This document shows positions 9,041 to 19,980 of a stretch of 64,000 nt of DNA, piece by piece. The DNA is from Asparagopsis taxiformis. Its lineage: Eukaryota > Rhodophyta > Florideophyceae > Bonnemaisoniales > Bonnemaisoniaceae. How positions within the stretch are numbered: position 1 is the stretch's first letter; each line of letters starts with the position of its first letter. The stretch is taken from contig JALQPE010002338.1 of assembly GCA_030407315.1 (NCBI GenBank), positions 1-64,000 on the forward strand, given 5' to 3'. A program made the position numbers and the translations under genes. Under the pieces are notes generated by a model. It saw nothing but the letters and a program-made list of their open reading frames with translations, was not told where the DNA came from and ran no database searches.

Positions 9041-10564
9041 TCAATCTTCCTCATCAAGGAAAACTTCAACGTAGCTTTCACTCCCATCTTCTTCATTTCC
9101 ATGTCCGCTATCCTCCTCAAACGCGGTACTACGCTGTTCCAAGTGTTGTTCATCGAATTTTTCGTTAGTAATTGTCAGTACATCTTCGCAGAGATGCCTC
9201 TTACAGATTCGGTCACTCGGCAACATCGCCTTTCCTAATTGTTTGAGCTCGTCTTGTACACTTTCTTCGAAGGTCTGACCTGATTGTACCTTGAAAATTC
9301 CTAGAATCCCGGAAGCGATTGCATAGACAAATCTGAGTGAATTGCAGGAACGTCGCAGGAAAACCATTCTACTCGTGCATTGAAGGAAAGCAATTGCAGT
9401 GTTCAGGGCTACCTCCAGGATATTGATTCTCCTTCGAATCATCCTTTTGGCCACACATCCCGATATCTCGACTTCGTACTGAATGATGACAACCATCTCT
9501 TTCCGCTCAGCGATGAATTGTATCAAGATCTCGGAATTCTTGTCATCCACAACTTTCCGTTCCTCAGGCCTTAGATTTCCGTTGGTCACACGGGTATCGG
9601 GGATAACATCCATATCTCGAATGAGATCGTGAGTTGGAAACTCGAAAGTGATAGATGCGTCCGTTTCCAACACTAGAGCGAACCCCAGTTCGACAAGGAA
9701 TCGATGGCGCACCTGCTCTCTAGACTTGTTCAGGAAACCGAGCACCTTTGTCAGCGCAACTTTCGTAACAGCCAAAGATATTTCACGCTTGCTCAACTGT
9801 CCACCATTTCCATCTGTTTTCCTCCGCTTCCTAGCCCCTCCGTCAATGCTTCCTGCAGGCTGGTTTCGGCCATCGCCAGTGGCACCATAAACAACTTCTT
9901 CGATTATTTTGTCCGGAATGTACTTGTTCTCCTTCCAGACGTTGAACGCATTCGAATCGCGTCCAGAGCTCGAGCCTTCCACTGTACGGCCTGTACCCGA
10001 CTTTTCCTTCTGAATGTTCCGCAGGAGAGACATCACCACTTGGAATCGAAGCTCGATGTTGTTCTTCCCGGTGTTGGATTGGAACACATCCCTCTTGTCA
10101 TTGCTCTGCTTCGCAAACATCATTGCAGAGAGCAACCTGCAACCACGGAGGTCGTAGATTCCTTGGTTGGTGTAAATTGTCGCCCCAGCATCAATCTTGT
10201 CAACCAGCAAAGGTACAACAGTTCCAAATACTGCACACAGAAAATTGTAAGAAAACGATAGTTCTGCTGACTGCGAGATGCGCAAACGGTCCCTGTCCTT
10301 GTCAGTCATCCCCTTCTTCGAATTGCCCTGACTCCGCTGTAATAAACCATCACAGATGTCTTTAACACCCTGTAATTCCGTTACTATAAACTCGACGCGA
10401 CTCATCAGCTTTTCGATTTGCTGGCGTTGGAACGTTCGATCATCGTCGATTTCATCCATCCTCTCCCCAATACGACGAACTTCCCCAGTCACTGTCCTGA
10501 ATCCCTCTCGAATAATCCCTGCTAGGCAGTCATTTGGATTTTCCTCACGACGCTGAGATTCCAT
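9041..10564 (-). CDS. unknown coiled-coil protein with acidic tail
   Basis: The 507-residue uninterrupted protein starts at ATG 10564. Residues about 20-80 are heptad-rich and charged (TVTGEVRRIGERMDEIDDD, then QQIEKLMSRVEFIVTELQGV), predicting a coiled coil. The middle is globular (FGTVVPLLVDKIDAGATIYT, then LLSAMMFAKQSNDKRDVFQ). A basic GGARKRRKTDGNGG stretch looks like a nuclear signal. The C-terminus is strongly acidic (EEDGSESYVEVFLDEED). I recognise no family. It lies 280 bp outside the right palindrome pair and shares the accessory, single-exon character of the ParB-like fusion gene. It may belong to the same element or to another one; a structural or DNA-bound role would be a guess. 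Confidence 0.6.
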   Translation of the reverse strand: MESQRREENPNDCLAGIIREGFRTVTGEVRRIGERMDEIDDDRTFQRQQIEKLMSRVEFIVTELQGVKDICDGLLQRSQGNSKKGMTDKDRDRLRISQSAELSFSYNFLCAVFGTVVPLLVDKIDAGATIYTNQGIYDLRGCRLLSAMMFAKQSNDKRDVFQSNTGKNNIELRFQVVMSLLRNIQKEKSGTGRTVEGSSSGRDSNAFNVWKENKYIPDKIIEEVVYGATGDGRNQPAGSIDGGARKRRKTDGNGGQLSKREISLAVTKVALTKVLGFLNKSREQVRHRFLVELGFALVLETDASITFEFPTHDLIRDMDVIPDTRVTNGNLRPEERKVVDDKNSEILIQFIAERKEMVVIIQYEVEISGCVAKRMIRRRINILEVALNTAIAFLQCTSRMVFLRRSCNSLRFVYAIASGILGIFKVQSGQTFEESVQDELKQLGKAMLPSDRICKRHLCEDVLTITNEKFDEQHLEQRSTAFEEDSGHGNEEDGSESYVEVFLDEED

Positions 10565-10879
10565 CTTCCGTCAAACTTCGCCTCTCGTTCCAATCGCAGA
10601 GTGTCACTCCAAACGATTTTCCTGCAACGAGAATGCTAGCAATAGTAACAAATAATGCCAACTACTCTACTCATATCCTCGGAAAACGACCGATTTTCTC
10701 CTACCTTTTTTGTAACGGTCATTTCCATGTGACCATGCATCCTCTACACTTCTCACTACTAGTAGCTTCAGAATAGTTTCCTCTCTTCTCTACTTGAACT
10801 CACATGCGAACACATTGTACAACCCTATCCTGGACAACTATTGCAACATTGAATCTCAGAAAATACCAATCACCAATTA
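10565..10879. other. intergenic, nothing recognised
   Basis: Spacer that should include the promoter of the coiled-coil gene. Nothing specific is seen. Confidence 0.4.
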
Positions 10880-11226
10880 CTATCAAGGCAGTACTTGCAG
10901 GCAGTACAATTCACTGCCGGAGCCAGTATATTTTACTGCCTGATTCTAATGCCAGGTCATTTGCCAGGGCAGTACTGTACGGCAGTACATTCCATTGCAG
11001 AAATCATCAAAAATCACTGCATTCCACTACTGCCCTCTGGTACCAGCAAAAATTACTAGAATTTGCTATCGTACAGTACTGCATTCTGCTACATACTGTA
11101 CTGCCAGGAAATTTTGTATTTTACTGCCTGCGGCACTAGAACTGAAAAAATTAAAATAGTAATTTTACTGCCTCAGGCACTACATTGCTCAGGCAGTGAT
11201 TTTTACTGCCTCAGGCAGTAAATTTA
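10880..11226. repeat. dense TACTGCC / GGCAGTA array
   Basis: About a dozen copies of TACTGCC or its complement GGCAGTA (with TACTGCCTCAGGCAGTA-like self-complementary pairs) occur within about 345 bp, in both orientations and with irregular spacing. No open frame accompanies them. This resembles a clustered protein-binding array or the sub-terminal repeats of a transposon. Confidence 0.7.
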
Positions 11227-13000
11227 CTACATTTTTTTATCTCAAACTCAGTAGTGTTGAGCAATACTTGACACATGTGCACGACCTGTAACATTCTTTC
11301 ACACGCGATACGCGACCGTTTCACATGATGGAATGTGTGCTGCCAATTCAATCGGGCGAAACACCACTTGCGCGCTACGCGACATCGATGGTGAGGCATT
11401 GCTCTCATACAATAGCCTCGAACGGAGTGCATGTATCATGCAGTGCAAGAACTTGAACTTGATCCAAGGAACCATTAAGCACTGATGGGTGAAACCCTTC
11501 CAAAGCTGATACAGCGCGCGGGTAAGAAACTATACGACGCAAAGCGGGTACCGCATGCTTCGAACTTGATCAACCTTGGGTCCATAGCTGATCATCATTG
11601 CGTGATACAAGGACGCGAGTCGCGATTGAACATCATCAAGGTGTGCAGGTACACACCAATGGTATATGATGTATCATCTTGACCTTCATCACTGTGCCTC
11701 ATGGTTGCATCCCGACATGAGACATCTTTGGTGAGAACTCATCAAGCCCATAGCTAACCATCATTTGGTCAACCTTTTCGAACACCGGGTACCGGGTAGC
11801 AAAGGGGTGTGATAACACACTCCAATCTCCAACTTTGGTAGCCGATACGGTGTTGACATCACATCAGGCCAACCAGTGGCCTTATCGGATTTCTTCACAT
11901 GCGGATCGCATAATGCAAGCACATGAGTGTGATGCCTTGTACCCACTGCATTAATATTCCTCACGTGGGTGTTGGTACGGCATCAAGCAGATCGTTGTTT
12001 ATCCTGGACATCGGATAGGTCATTATCATCTTCATACTTCTTCAACGTTCCGGTATTAGACGTTTCTTGTGCCAATCACTGATGGGTCACTGCAACAAAT
12101 ATTGCTCTCTGCAAGACCAGAGGGTGAGGTCCAGAGGTTACCCCTGTTACCAGATTGGTGAACAATTACCTTCATTGTCCGAAACGGAGTATCATCAGTG
12201 GCATATCGGGTGATCAATGATCACTGCGATAGGTGACACCAGGATTATACCCGATACGGGGATATCGAAGTGACGAACACTTGGGGCTGTAATATTGTAC
12301 CCAATCATCCCTGACGCTGATGTCTGGTGGAGAGACAAAGTACAGAGGGCGATTCGCCGTATGCCACTTGAGTGTTCAATGATTCCATCATTAACTTTCC
12401 ATCCTGCATACCATACTTTTTTCCAGGAAGAACCCGTGCAGTCACAGCCAGTGTGGGTTATTATATTTGGGAGCTTCCGACATCGACTCCCAGTACCAAT
12501 CTTGAAAGTAGATGAATCATCGCCGCAGTGAATCAGTTACCCCAATCAGGATCCAGGCGTAACGCCGGTGGTTGGGATTCGCCAATGCCTTGCTTCGACT
12601 GATACAGTTACTTCCAGGAAGGTGCTATAGTACATTATATTGTACAATCATGTTACAAGTTTGGCACACCATGCATGCTTCATGAAACCATGTGAAGCCA
12701 AACAAGATTCTAGGTCGAGAGACCATTGTAGTGCAATGGCTTGGTCGATTCGACAACGGGCAGCCTTGGCTGTAAGCCGAATCGGCGAGCCACCGCAAGG
12801 TGTTCGAGCCCTCCTGTCTCGGTAGTCAGGCTCGGGTCGAGTGTGGTAGAGCAAAGGCGAATCGCCTGCCTTAGTGTGGGTTGTAAGGCCACACAGACGA
12901 TCCGTCTAGAATCCTGTGGTCACATGGTGAGTCATGGTGGTGCACCGAAAGGATGGTGGTTCACCAACCCTAATAGGGAAGAAGGGAGGACACCAGGCAC
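11227..13000. other. gene-poor, repeat-derived sequence
   Basis: No supportable gene. There are loosely repeated phrases: CATAGCTGATCATCATTG / CATAGCTAACCATCATTTGG near 11585 and 11750, several GATACGG/CCGATAC motifs, and CTGATACAG. The text looks like old, diverged repeats. Confidence 0.45.
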
Positions 13001-13059
13001 AAAAGGGGTGAGTGCCCTGTATAAGAAGCAAAAGGGAAGAAGAAAGGGGAGCCCTATAT

Positions 13060-13860
13060 GATAGGGCGGGCGCTGGTACAGCGATGCATACAGCGATACG
13101 CTGGTACAGCGGGAGAGGGGCAGTGGCTCAAGAGCCGGGCACCAGGCACCCGAAGATACCTGATCGAAGGGCACGCGCACCACCGGTGACGCGTGGTATC
13201 GGGGAAAGGGAAGCTGATCCAGCAGAGTAACCAGTCACAGACTGAATCAGTTGAGTGACCAGTGTCGGCGCGGTCCGCGCTATAGCCAAAGACGAAGCAG
13301 GCTTCTATGAGACTGCAAAACGATAGTTGGGAGCACATCAATAACCAAGTCCGATTGGTCGGCGGGGGGGTTTGCTGAACCAGCACGACGGCCAGGACAG
13401 AAAGCTGATACAGCGGGGAATGGGTTCCAGAAGCAGGCCAGACACTATAGCCAAAGTCGAAGCAGGCTGTAATGAGACTGCGAAACGCAAGTTGGGAGTG
13501 GCTCGCAACCATACCTCCGGGTGGGCACCAGGCGGCCGAAGACACCTGATTGAGGGGCACGCGCACCACCGGTGACGCGTGGTAGGGGCAATGCTGATAC
13601 AGCGTCCCGACATTGAGAAGCTGAATCAGCGAAAAGGGGCACCGGAAGAGTGCCAAGCACCATAGCCAAGGGAGAAGCACACTGAATCAGTAGGCAAAAC
13701 GCACCCTGGGGGTAGATTGGACACCGAGCTTCCGGCTGGCTTTTACAATCAAAGGACATGGCGATTCGCCTCTAGTTAAATAATAAATTACATGTGGCGT
13801 GTAACCCTAAATGTCCTTCTGGTTGGTGTCCAATAGCTAGGCTAAATACTGATACAGTGG
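13060..13860. repeat. degenerate tandem repeat region with CTGATACAG motifs
   Basis: A block containing GGGCACCAGGC, then CGAAGAYACCTGAT, then CGCGCACCACCGGTGACGCG occurs at about 13136-13195 and again at about 13525-13585. TATAGCCAAAGWCGAAGCAGG occurs at about 13281 and 13446, with a weaker copy near 13661. Short CTGATACAG/CTGAATCAG motifs recur throughout, at about 13404, 13593, 13620, 13683 and 13846. These show an ancient tandem array with unequal units. Confidence 0.7.
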
Positions 13861-13989
13861 GGTGGTCGAAAAACCCTAAGTGACGGGTGCGCCGGCGGCG
13901 CTGGCACACTGTAAATACAGTGTAAACCGTTATGTGTAGTGTACAATTCAGTGTATCACTGGTGTCACGTGCCACGTGTTCAGTGATTG

Positions 13990-15500
13990 CACTGCTGTTA
14001 GAATAGATAGTCCAAAATAGTTGAGAATTAAAAGAATTGGGTAAAGTGCCCAAAATTGGAGGTGAAACACCTAGCTGTAAGCGCTTCGCCAAGTGGCATT
14101 GCACTACAGACGGTTTGTGCTTCATGCGTTTTGTTGGCAGAGCATGGGAACGAGCAGCGTTTGCCGCGTTGCTATCCAGGGATGTCACAGTCATTTTGTA
14201 TAAACCATTTTTCTTCCGTGGTATGGTGGCAATAATTTTTCGACCGTGAGGTGCCTTGGAACGTTTCGTGATGAATTCTCGCTTTTTTTGAAGAGGACAT
14301 CGTGTGTTCTGGTAATTTCGCTTACCAAGAGTAGGTTTTTATGGAGGTTTGGCGCTACGGTAAAATTGTGTGCGGGAAGGGAAGTAGAGGGTGATATGGG
14401 TAGGGATATCTTGTCAGAATGTTTTGTGGGTGTATTTTGTCCGTTGGCAATAACAGTGGTGGATTTGACTTCTTTCATTCCTGGTAGTAGCGATGTGATG
14501 TATGACGTATTAGCACCTGAGTCCAGCAGTAATGAATCTGATTCTAGGTGACTTACAGATTCTTATTTATCTGTATCTGAATCAGGCGGTGAATGTGGAA
14601 CAAGAGTGTAGTCAACTTTGATTGCGGATTTCGGATTTCCGAGTTGTTCTTTTTTGTTGCTACGGGCCTGATAGTACTGGCGTGCTCGGAAATCTTTGGT
14701 GGAATGAGTAGGTGAGCCGTGGTAGGAGCACCCACGTGTCAATGTAATTAGGAGGTGTTTTTCTCATTGTTTGCGAGTGAAAACGACGAGAACGAAAGGT
14801 AGCATGGTGGAATGAGGTGCTTGGGTAAGATCGATGATTATTGTCAAAGGTTCGCTTCGTTCGGGATTTTTTGGGAAGCGTTGTTTCGATTATGGGGTAG
14901 TCGCCGAGCGCTTAGTAATTTCGTCGTGTTTGGACACATCGATATGAGTTGGCTAATGCTTAATTTATGGGAGGGGTTGACATCAGTGTGGTTGCTTATC
15001 ATTTGGTTGAACATGTTCCAGTCGGGATGGTTTTCGATACCTTCAAGAATGAATCTGATCGTGGTCTGTTCGTCAGAGATCTCAGGGTAATTGGTGCGAA
15101 TCATAAGCAGGCGAACTGCTTCATGTTTTGCATAATATTTGCTTTCTGTCAGTCATGACGCCCATTTTATGTTTTGGGCCTGTCTGTAGAGGTTTGAATG
15201 GGAATGTTCTGGGTTCGGGGCCGTGAGTTTGGTTCTTATTTTGTCGAATAGCAGATAAACAGGACCTTGAAGGTCGATTTCGGTGAACTGTTCGACTATT
15301 TCAGGAGATAGGGTGGTGATGGTGAACAATTGTGTTTGGGTGCCGGTTCATATGGGATTCGAGTTCTGATTGTGAATCAGTGGTCGGTACTGCCTTGTGC
15401 AGGTAGAAAAGTACTTCTTGTTAACGAGCAAAGTGTTCGACGCTCAAATGCCAAGCGATAAAGTTTGATCGTGTGAGGATCGGTATTTCCAACTGTGGTT
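13990..15500 (-). mobile_element. decayed Ty1/copia-type LTR retrotransposon (gag, protease, start of integrase)
   Basis: Reading the minus strand downward, the expected order of a copia polyprotein appears in broken frames. A gag N-terminal piece at about 15495-15350 (PILTRSNFIAWHLSVEHFAR, then a TAA at 15421-15423, then EVLFYLHKAVP) comes first. A gag middle piece follows at 15104-14844 (IRFILEGIENHPDWNMFNQM). A zinc-knuckle-like CSYHGSPTHSTKDFR with some lost ligands is at about 14730-14680. An aspartic protease follows from about 14525 (LDSGANTSYIT, then VIANGQ, then HKNLLLVSEI). A GAG-pre-integrase-like LYKM start lies near 14200. Stops and frame changes separate the parts, so it is dead. 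Reverse transcriptase and LTRs were not found, so it is also truncated. Confidence 0.75.
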
Positions 15501-15829
15501 GCACAGGCTGGGATGAGTTCGGGATTGGTGTGGTAGATAGGGTGGATGTATGGTTGTGGGTGGAGTGCGTTGGGCGGGAGTATGCGTCGCCTAGGGTAGG
15601 AACAGATCAAAACGATGTGGGCGGGAGTATGTGTCGCCGTAAGAAAGGAAATGGCGGGATGATGCTTCGCTTCTGAATGACGAGAGAGAGGATGGCGATA
15701 TGCCGGGCGGGTGGGTTTGTTGGTTGCTTCTGGGCCCATAGCCTGAAAAAACCATTGTACCACATGCCCGGTGTGACTTTGTGGTTGTACGAGGATTAGG
15801 GATTTATCCCACACTCACGGTATGTAGAC

Positions 15830-16808
15830 CTGCCTATTTTGGCCCAAACAGGAGGGAAATTGTGATGTGTGTGTTGTGTACAGTACTATTGCTGTACAGT
15901 GTATACGCCTAGAGTGTATAAGTTATTCCTCATGAATCAAGCTGGACTGGCATTGTTTAACGAACCTCGTTAGGACTCATACGCTTATTGTGAGTAGATA
16001 GAGCTCTGGAACGCAACATCGAGCAGATCACGAAGACACCTACTGTCGAAGCACTTGGCTATCAATGCTTCACTTCCCCAAGGAAGAAGTAGTAGGTGTG
16101 AAAGGTAAATGACATGTCGGCATTTTCGGTCTGGAGGGTATGTGCGTCTATGGGGATGCTGTGACCATATGTTCTTATACCTATTGAAATGGGTTTGTCT
16201 CTATTGCCTGTAGATTTTACTACTACATCAAGTACGACAACAGCTTTGGGTTGCAGCTAAAGTGATTGCGGCACTCATCAGTTGGACAATTTTACTAGTA
16301 ACCTTTTCGAGCCTTCGATTCTCTTCAACTTACAGTGACTCAAGATGAGGGGCGCCCCAGAGAGGATGTCATCAGAATTTGGCTACTGGAAGGCGCACTT
16401 GGATTCCAGTGTACTACAAATACCGAGAGATACAGTCATACCTTAACACAATAGTTTACGTAAGCAAACTTCCGAACTTTGCACTTCTTCCTATGCGGGT
16501 TTAATGTTACAAGACAATTGTGGGAGCAGATGCCAAATCGAAACCTAGTGTTGGGATTCAGTTCGACTTCACGAATTGCCATGGAGGCGGAAGAGGATTG
16601 CTCCCCGACCACCGTACTTTGCTGGGGACCGACGAGGAATAATATACATGTCCGCCAGCAGAGCATAAGCATTATGTGCATCGGAACGCAATTAAATGCA
16701 TAATGTTACAAAAAGTTCAAGGAGAGACAGCCTGGTCAACTAGGACAATCACAAATTGGTTCAACCATTTCACTGGTGTCCTCCGGGGCATTTCTCGTTA
16801 GTCTTGCT
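15830..16808. other. intergenic boundary between repeat-rich and gene-rich parts
   Basis: No gene supported. It contains the 3' flank of the bHLH-GAF gene and marks the change from accessory DNA to ordinary genes. Confidence 0.5.
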
Positions 16809-18242
16809 TCAGATTCGTGAGCTTCCAGAAGTAGAGAGGTCACAATTCTTGGCTCGCTTCCCTCCAATTGCATTACCTAGCGCCCATGCAAGCCTCATCG
16901 CCAGTTCTACACATTGCACATCGTACGTGCGATGTTTGGTGTCGTAGAAGCACATGATAGCTTCAATTTTGCCAGTAATTGTGACAGGCACTGCAAGACA
17001 AACCTTGAGACCATACTTGCGGGCTAGTTCCGCACGCCTGAAATTCTTGGCATCTCCTAGCCCTGTAACCCACTCCGGTCGCATCGACGACCAAACACGC
17101 CCCTGAACGCCCTCTTTGGCCCTGAAACTATATTGCTCTGATTCTTTGGAAAACTGGTTCAGAATAGGTGGGCCGTTAGAACTGGGATCATTCGCAACAA
17201 AACGACAGAATTTCAGGATGACTGACTCTTCCAAATCTACTCCAGGCTTGCAGTTTTGTTTCGATGCAGTCCAGAGTTCGGAATGTTGCCAACCCCTTCG
17301 TATCGAGAACAGCTTCATAACTTCCTCTGCGGCGTCTGGAAATGAATCCATACCACTTACAAGTTTCGATATCCAATCCATAGTTGCCTTGTTACTGCTA
17401 ACTGCCAGTTCAACTTCCAATTGCGCAGTGCGATCCACCATACTTTTCAGGACAGCAATAGCATAATCCAATACTTGTGCTTTGTGTTTGACCTCAACGC
17501 CGGATGGTGCTGGAGGTAATGTGCAGCGCAAGCGCTCAAACATGCTATTCAATCTATCGCGGCACATTTTGGTATGGGACGGGGCACCGTTCTGAGGAGT
17601 GGAAGTACCAAGTGTGAGAGATTGAGAACTGTTACCTGGATGAGAGGTCGACTTGGACGCTTGTTTTAACGAAGCATTTCTCTTCTTTTGAATAGTCTTT
17701 GCTGGTTTTTGGACGGGAGGAATCGGTGACGGAGGGGAAGCGAGCGCGGTCTTGGAAGGATCCTTGGTCATGGATGAAGCTGCGGCCTTTGCGATCTTGG
17801 CCGGTTTTCGCTGGACAGCAGCCGAGTCGCCAGGTTTGGACGAAAGCAAGGCAGAAACGTCATCACTGGAATGGGGACGAGCGGGTTGTACGTACGAGGC
17901 GGTATCGACGCCCAACGAGGTGTCTTCGCTAGAGTTTGTCTGAAGGTCGGTCGAGGCGTTGTCATCATCAAAGTGCTGCGTGGTATTGATTGCATTTCCA
18001 GAGTCGGTATCGAATTCACGGCCGGCGGAGAGGGAAAATTCATAGTGAATCTCGTTGCGGGCACTGCTGCGTGCGGCGTGGGAGATGGGCCAGTCTGTGG
18101 GAATTGGTTGAGCGGAGGAGGTTGAGAGTATGCCGTTGACGAGCGGGGAAAATGCGTTCTGGGACGACGCCATGGAGGGTCTGACGGAAAAATCGGTGAT
18201 GAGAGGGTCTGTGTGTTCTTCACGCGTGCTCGACCAGTCCAT
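16809..18242 (-). CDS. bHLH transcription factor with C-terminal GAF-like domain
   Basis: 477 residues from ATG 18242 (MDWSSTREEHTD). The N-terminal 220 residues are low-complexity, Ser/Thr/Ala-rich with basic patches. A bHLH region follows at about 222-275 (KMCRDRLNSMFERLRCTLPP as basic part and helix 1; AQVLDYAIAVLKSMVDRTAQ as helix 2 with a zipper-like extension). Residues about 310-465 resemble a GAF domain (GRVWSSMRPEWVTGLGDA, then KVCLAVPVTITGKIEAIMCF, then LAWALGNAIG). bHLH proteins with a GAF-like region are known in algae. I infer a nuclear regulator that may sense a small ligand or redox state; the target genes and ligand are unknown. Three Ser/Pro segments could be phosphorylation-rich linkers. 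Confidence 0.8.
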   Translation of the reverse strand: MDWSSTREEHTDPLITDFSVRPSMASSQNAFSPLVNGILSTSSAQPIPTDWPISHAARSSARNEIHYEFSLSAGREFDTDSGNAINTTQHFDDDNASTDLQTNSSEDTSLGVDTASYVQPARPHSSDDVSALLSSKPGDSAAVQRKPAKIAKAAASSMTKDPSKTALASPPSPIPPVQKPAKTIQKKRNASLKQASKSTSHPGNSSQSLTLGTSTPQNGAPSHTKMCRDRLNSMFERLRCTLPPAPSGVEVKHKAQVLDYAIAVLKSMVDRTAQLEVELAVSSNKATMDWISKLVSGMDSFPDAAEEVMKLFSIRRGWQHSELWTASKQNCKPGVDLEESVILKFCRFVANDPSSNGPPILNQFSKESEQYSFRAKEGVQGRVWSSMRPEWVTGLGDAKNFRRAELARKYGLKVCLAVPVTITGKIEAIMCFYDTKHRTYDVQCVELAMRLAWALGNAIGGKRAKNCDLSTSGSSRI

Positions 18243-19980
18243 AGCGGGAAGGGGAGTGGGGAGGGCGTGATCTGGGGAAGGTGGCGGGTGGCTGTGACGG
18301 TTGAGATGAAAAAGAATTTTGCGGGGAGGCGGAAAGGCGATTTGCGCGAGGCGCGATTGCTCTGGACGGGGGAAAGGTATAAATGTTGCGCAACGTCTTA
18401 CAGAAGGGGTAGTATAGCAGCGTTTTGAGATGGTGCATGTGCGGCCAAATGGGAGCTCAATTACTGGGAAAAGTTGAGTGAAAATCTAGTTTACTCGGGT
18501 GCGCAATGTGAGGACACGCGGTCCGGTCACTGTAGCTCTGCTTCCGCTGCATTGAGTTTTGTTTTTCGAGTTATTTTGGCCGACTCGAGGAAATGGGCCA
18601 AAAAAACAGAGTTTGTTTACCAACAGTGAAATCACATGACCTGTCCGAATTGGTTCACAACTTTGTCAGGTCACGTTTCATTTGTGGCAGCTATGGCTCG
18701 GCGCAAATATCTACGTTAACTAAATTCATGTGCTGACCAATCTATATGCAGGGCCAGTCGAGTGGCGGTAGCGACACATACCTTGTGTGCGTTGGGCCGG
18801 CTTTGTTGTACACTGCAAAACTACTGGCCATCCAAATGTCTCTGCACGCGTCGTGGCCATTCATTTCCAACCTTAAATGCCAATAGAAGCAGGACATGTT
18901 CCTTGGAATCTGCGCGTCTCGCTACAAGTGTATCTGTGTATAGTCACGTATAAACTTTTCGTCGCGCGCCACTCATTGTGCTCGATGAGCTCGCACCGGT
19001 GCTGGTAACGTTTACCACATGAGCTCGCTTGGCATTTCAAGTGAACGCGAGCAGCGATTCAGACAGCCCCAAATTGCCGTTCTCTGCTTCGCTTCAGCAG
19101 GCTGGGCTACATACACCTCACTCGCTTAACATGATTTACCCATTCTTCTTACAGCAATGTCCCAACGACATCGTCGAGCCAAAGGACATGTCTCGTCTGC
19201 TTATCCTGCCGTTAAACACAATGTTGATGGCCCAAATTGTATTTGACGGCGGCCGCTTGGCCATTGCGCAGCCCCAGTAAATGGTGCGAGCCAGGATTTC
19301 AGAAGACTAGTGACGTCATTTCACCTACATCCTGCTAAACCCACACGCACTCCACACTACAAGAGCATACTTATGGCTTGAAATAGGCCACACGTGTCCA
19401 GTAAAGCACCGGAGGTCGTCAAAAAAGCGGCATACTGTATCAATCATCGCGTTATTATGGTTAACATATATCAAGTTACAGTTGCCTTCGGCAGTATGCC
19501 ACATCCACAACTCTCAAAAGGCTCTAGACAAATGACGGTTGGCTACGCTGCCAATGCCGTGCAATTGCGCAAAATATATGTTTTGCAAAGCATTACTCTG
19601 TCAAACGAGCCAAAACGCGCGCATCTGCGGCACAAAAGTGTAAGGTGGTTTGGTTACTCATCGTATACCACGTGTACCATTATCTCCAATCAAAATACTG
19701 TAATTCATTTTTTCTGCAACTCACGACTACCGTCAGATCTGGCTGGAAATACACCGATGCGCTTTTGTTTGACGCAAGTTGACTCGAGTAGAATACTTGG
19801 CCTTGCAATATTACCGAAAGACCAATGCCATCTTGAGATTTGTTCAACGACCGCTTGTTTCAAACTCTGTGCGCAAACTTACCCACACGTGAGTCACGCA
19901 ATTTCCATCACGTGCAACTCTTTATAGCGTTCCAGTTACAACCTCGCACCTTCCGTTCATGCGCGCTACTCATAAGTTTT
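18243..19980. other. long intergenic region
   Basis: About 1.7 kb with no supported gene. It holds the upstream region of the bHLH-GAF gene and the 3' flank of the PsbQ-prime-like gene. Open frames on the plus strand (for example 19394-19927) have no family resemblance and atypical composition. Confidence 0.5.

Noticed and set aside
12700..12910. tRNA-like text (GGTGTTCGAGCCC, GTGGTAGAGC) in the repeat region
   Set aside because: B-box and A-box-like motifs are in the wrong order and no cloverleaf can be drawn; possibly remains of a tRNA-derived repeat.
12741..13680. Basic and Cys/Ser-rich open frames over the tandem repeats
   Set aside because: Openness follows the repeat period and the translations show no known domain.
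18213..19927. Plus-strand frames upstream of and opposite the bHLH gene and in the 18.2-20 kb gap
   Set aside because: No motif, no signal or composition like neighbouring genes.
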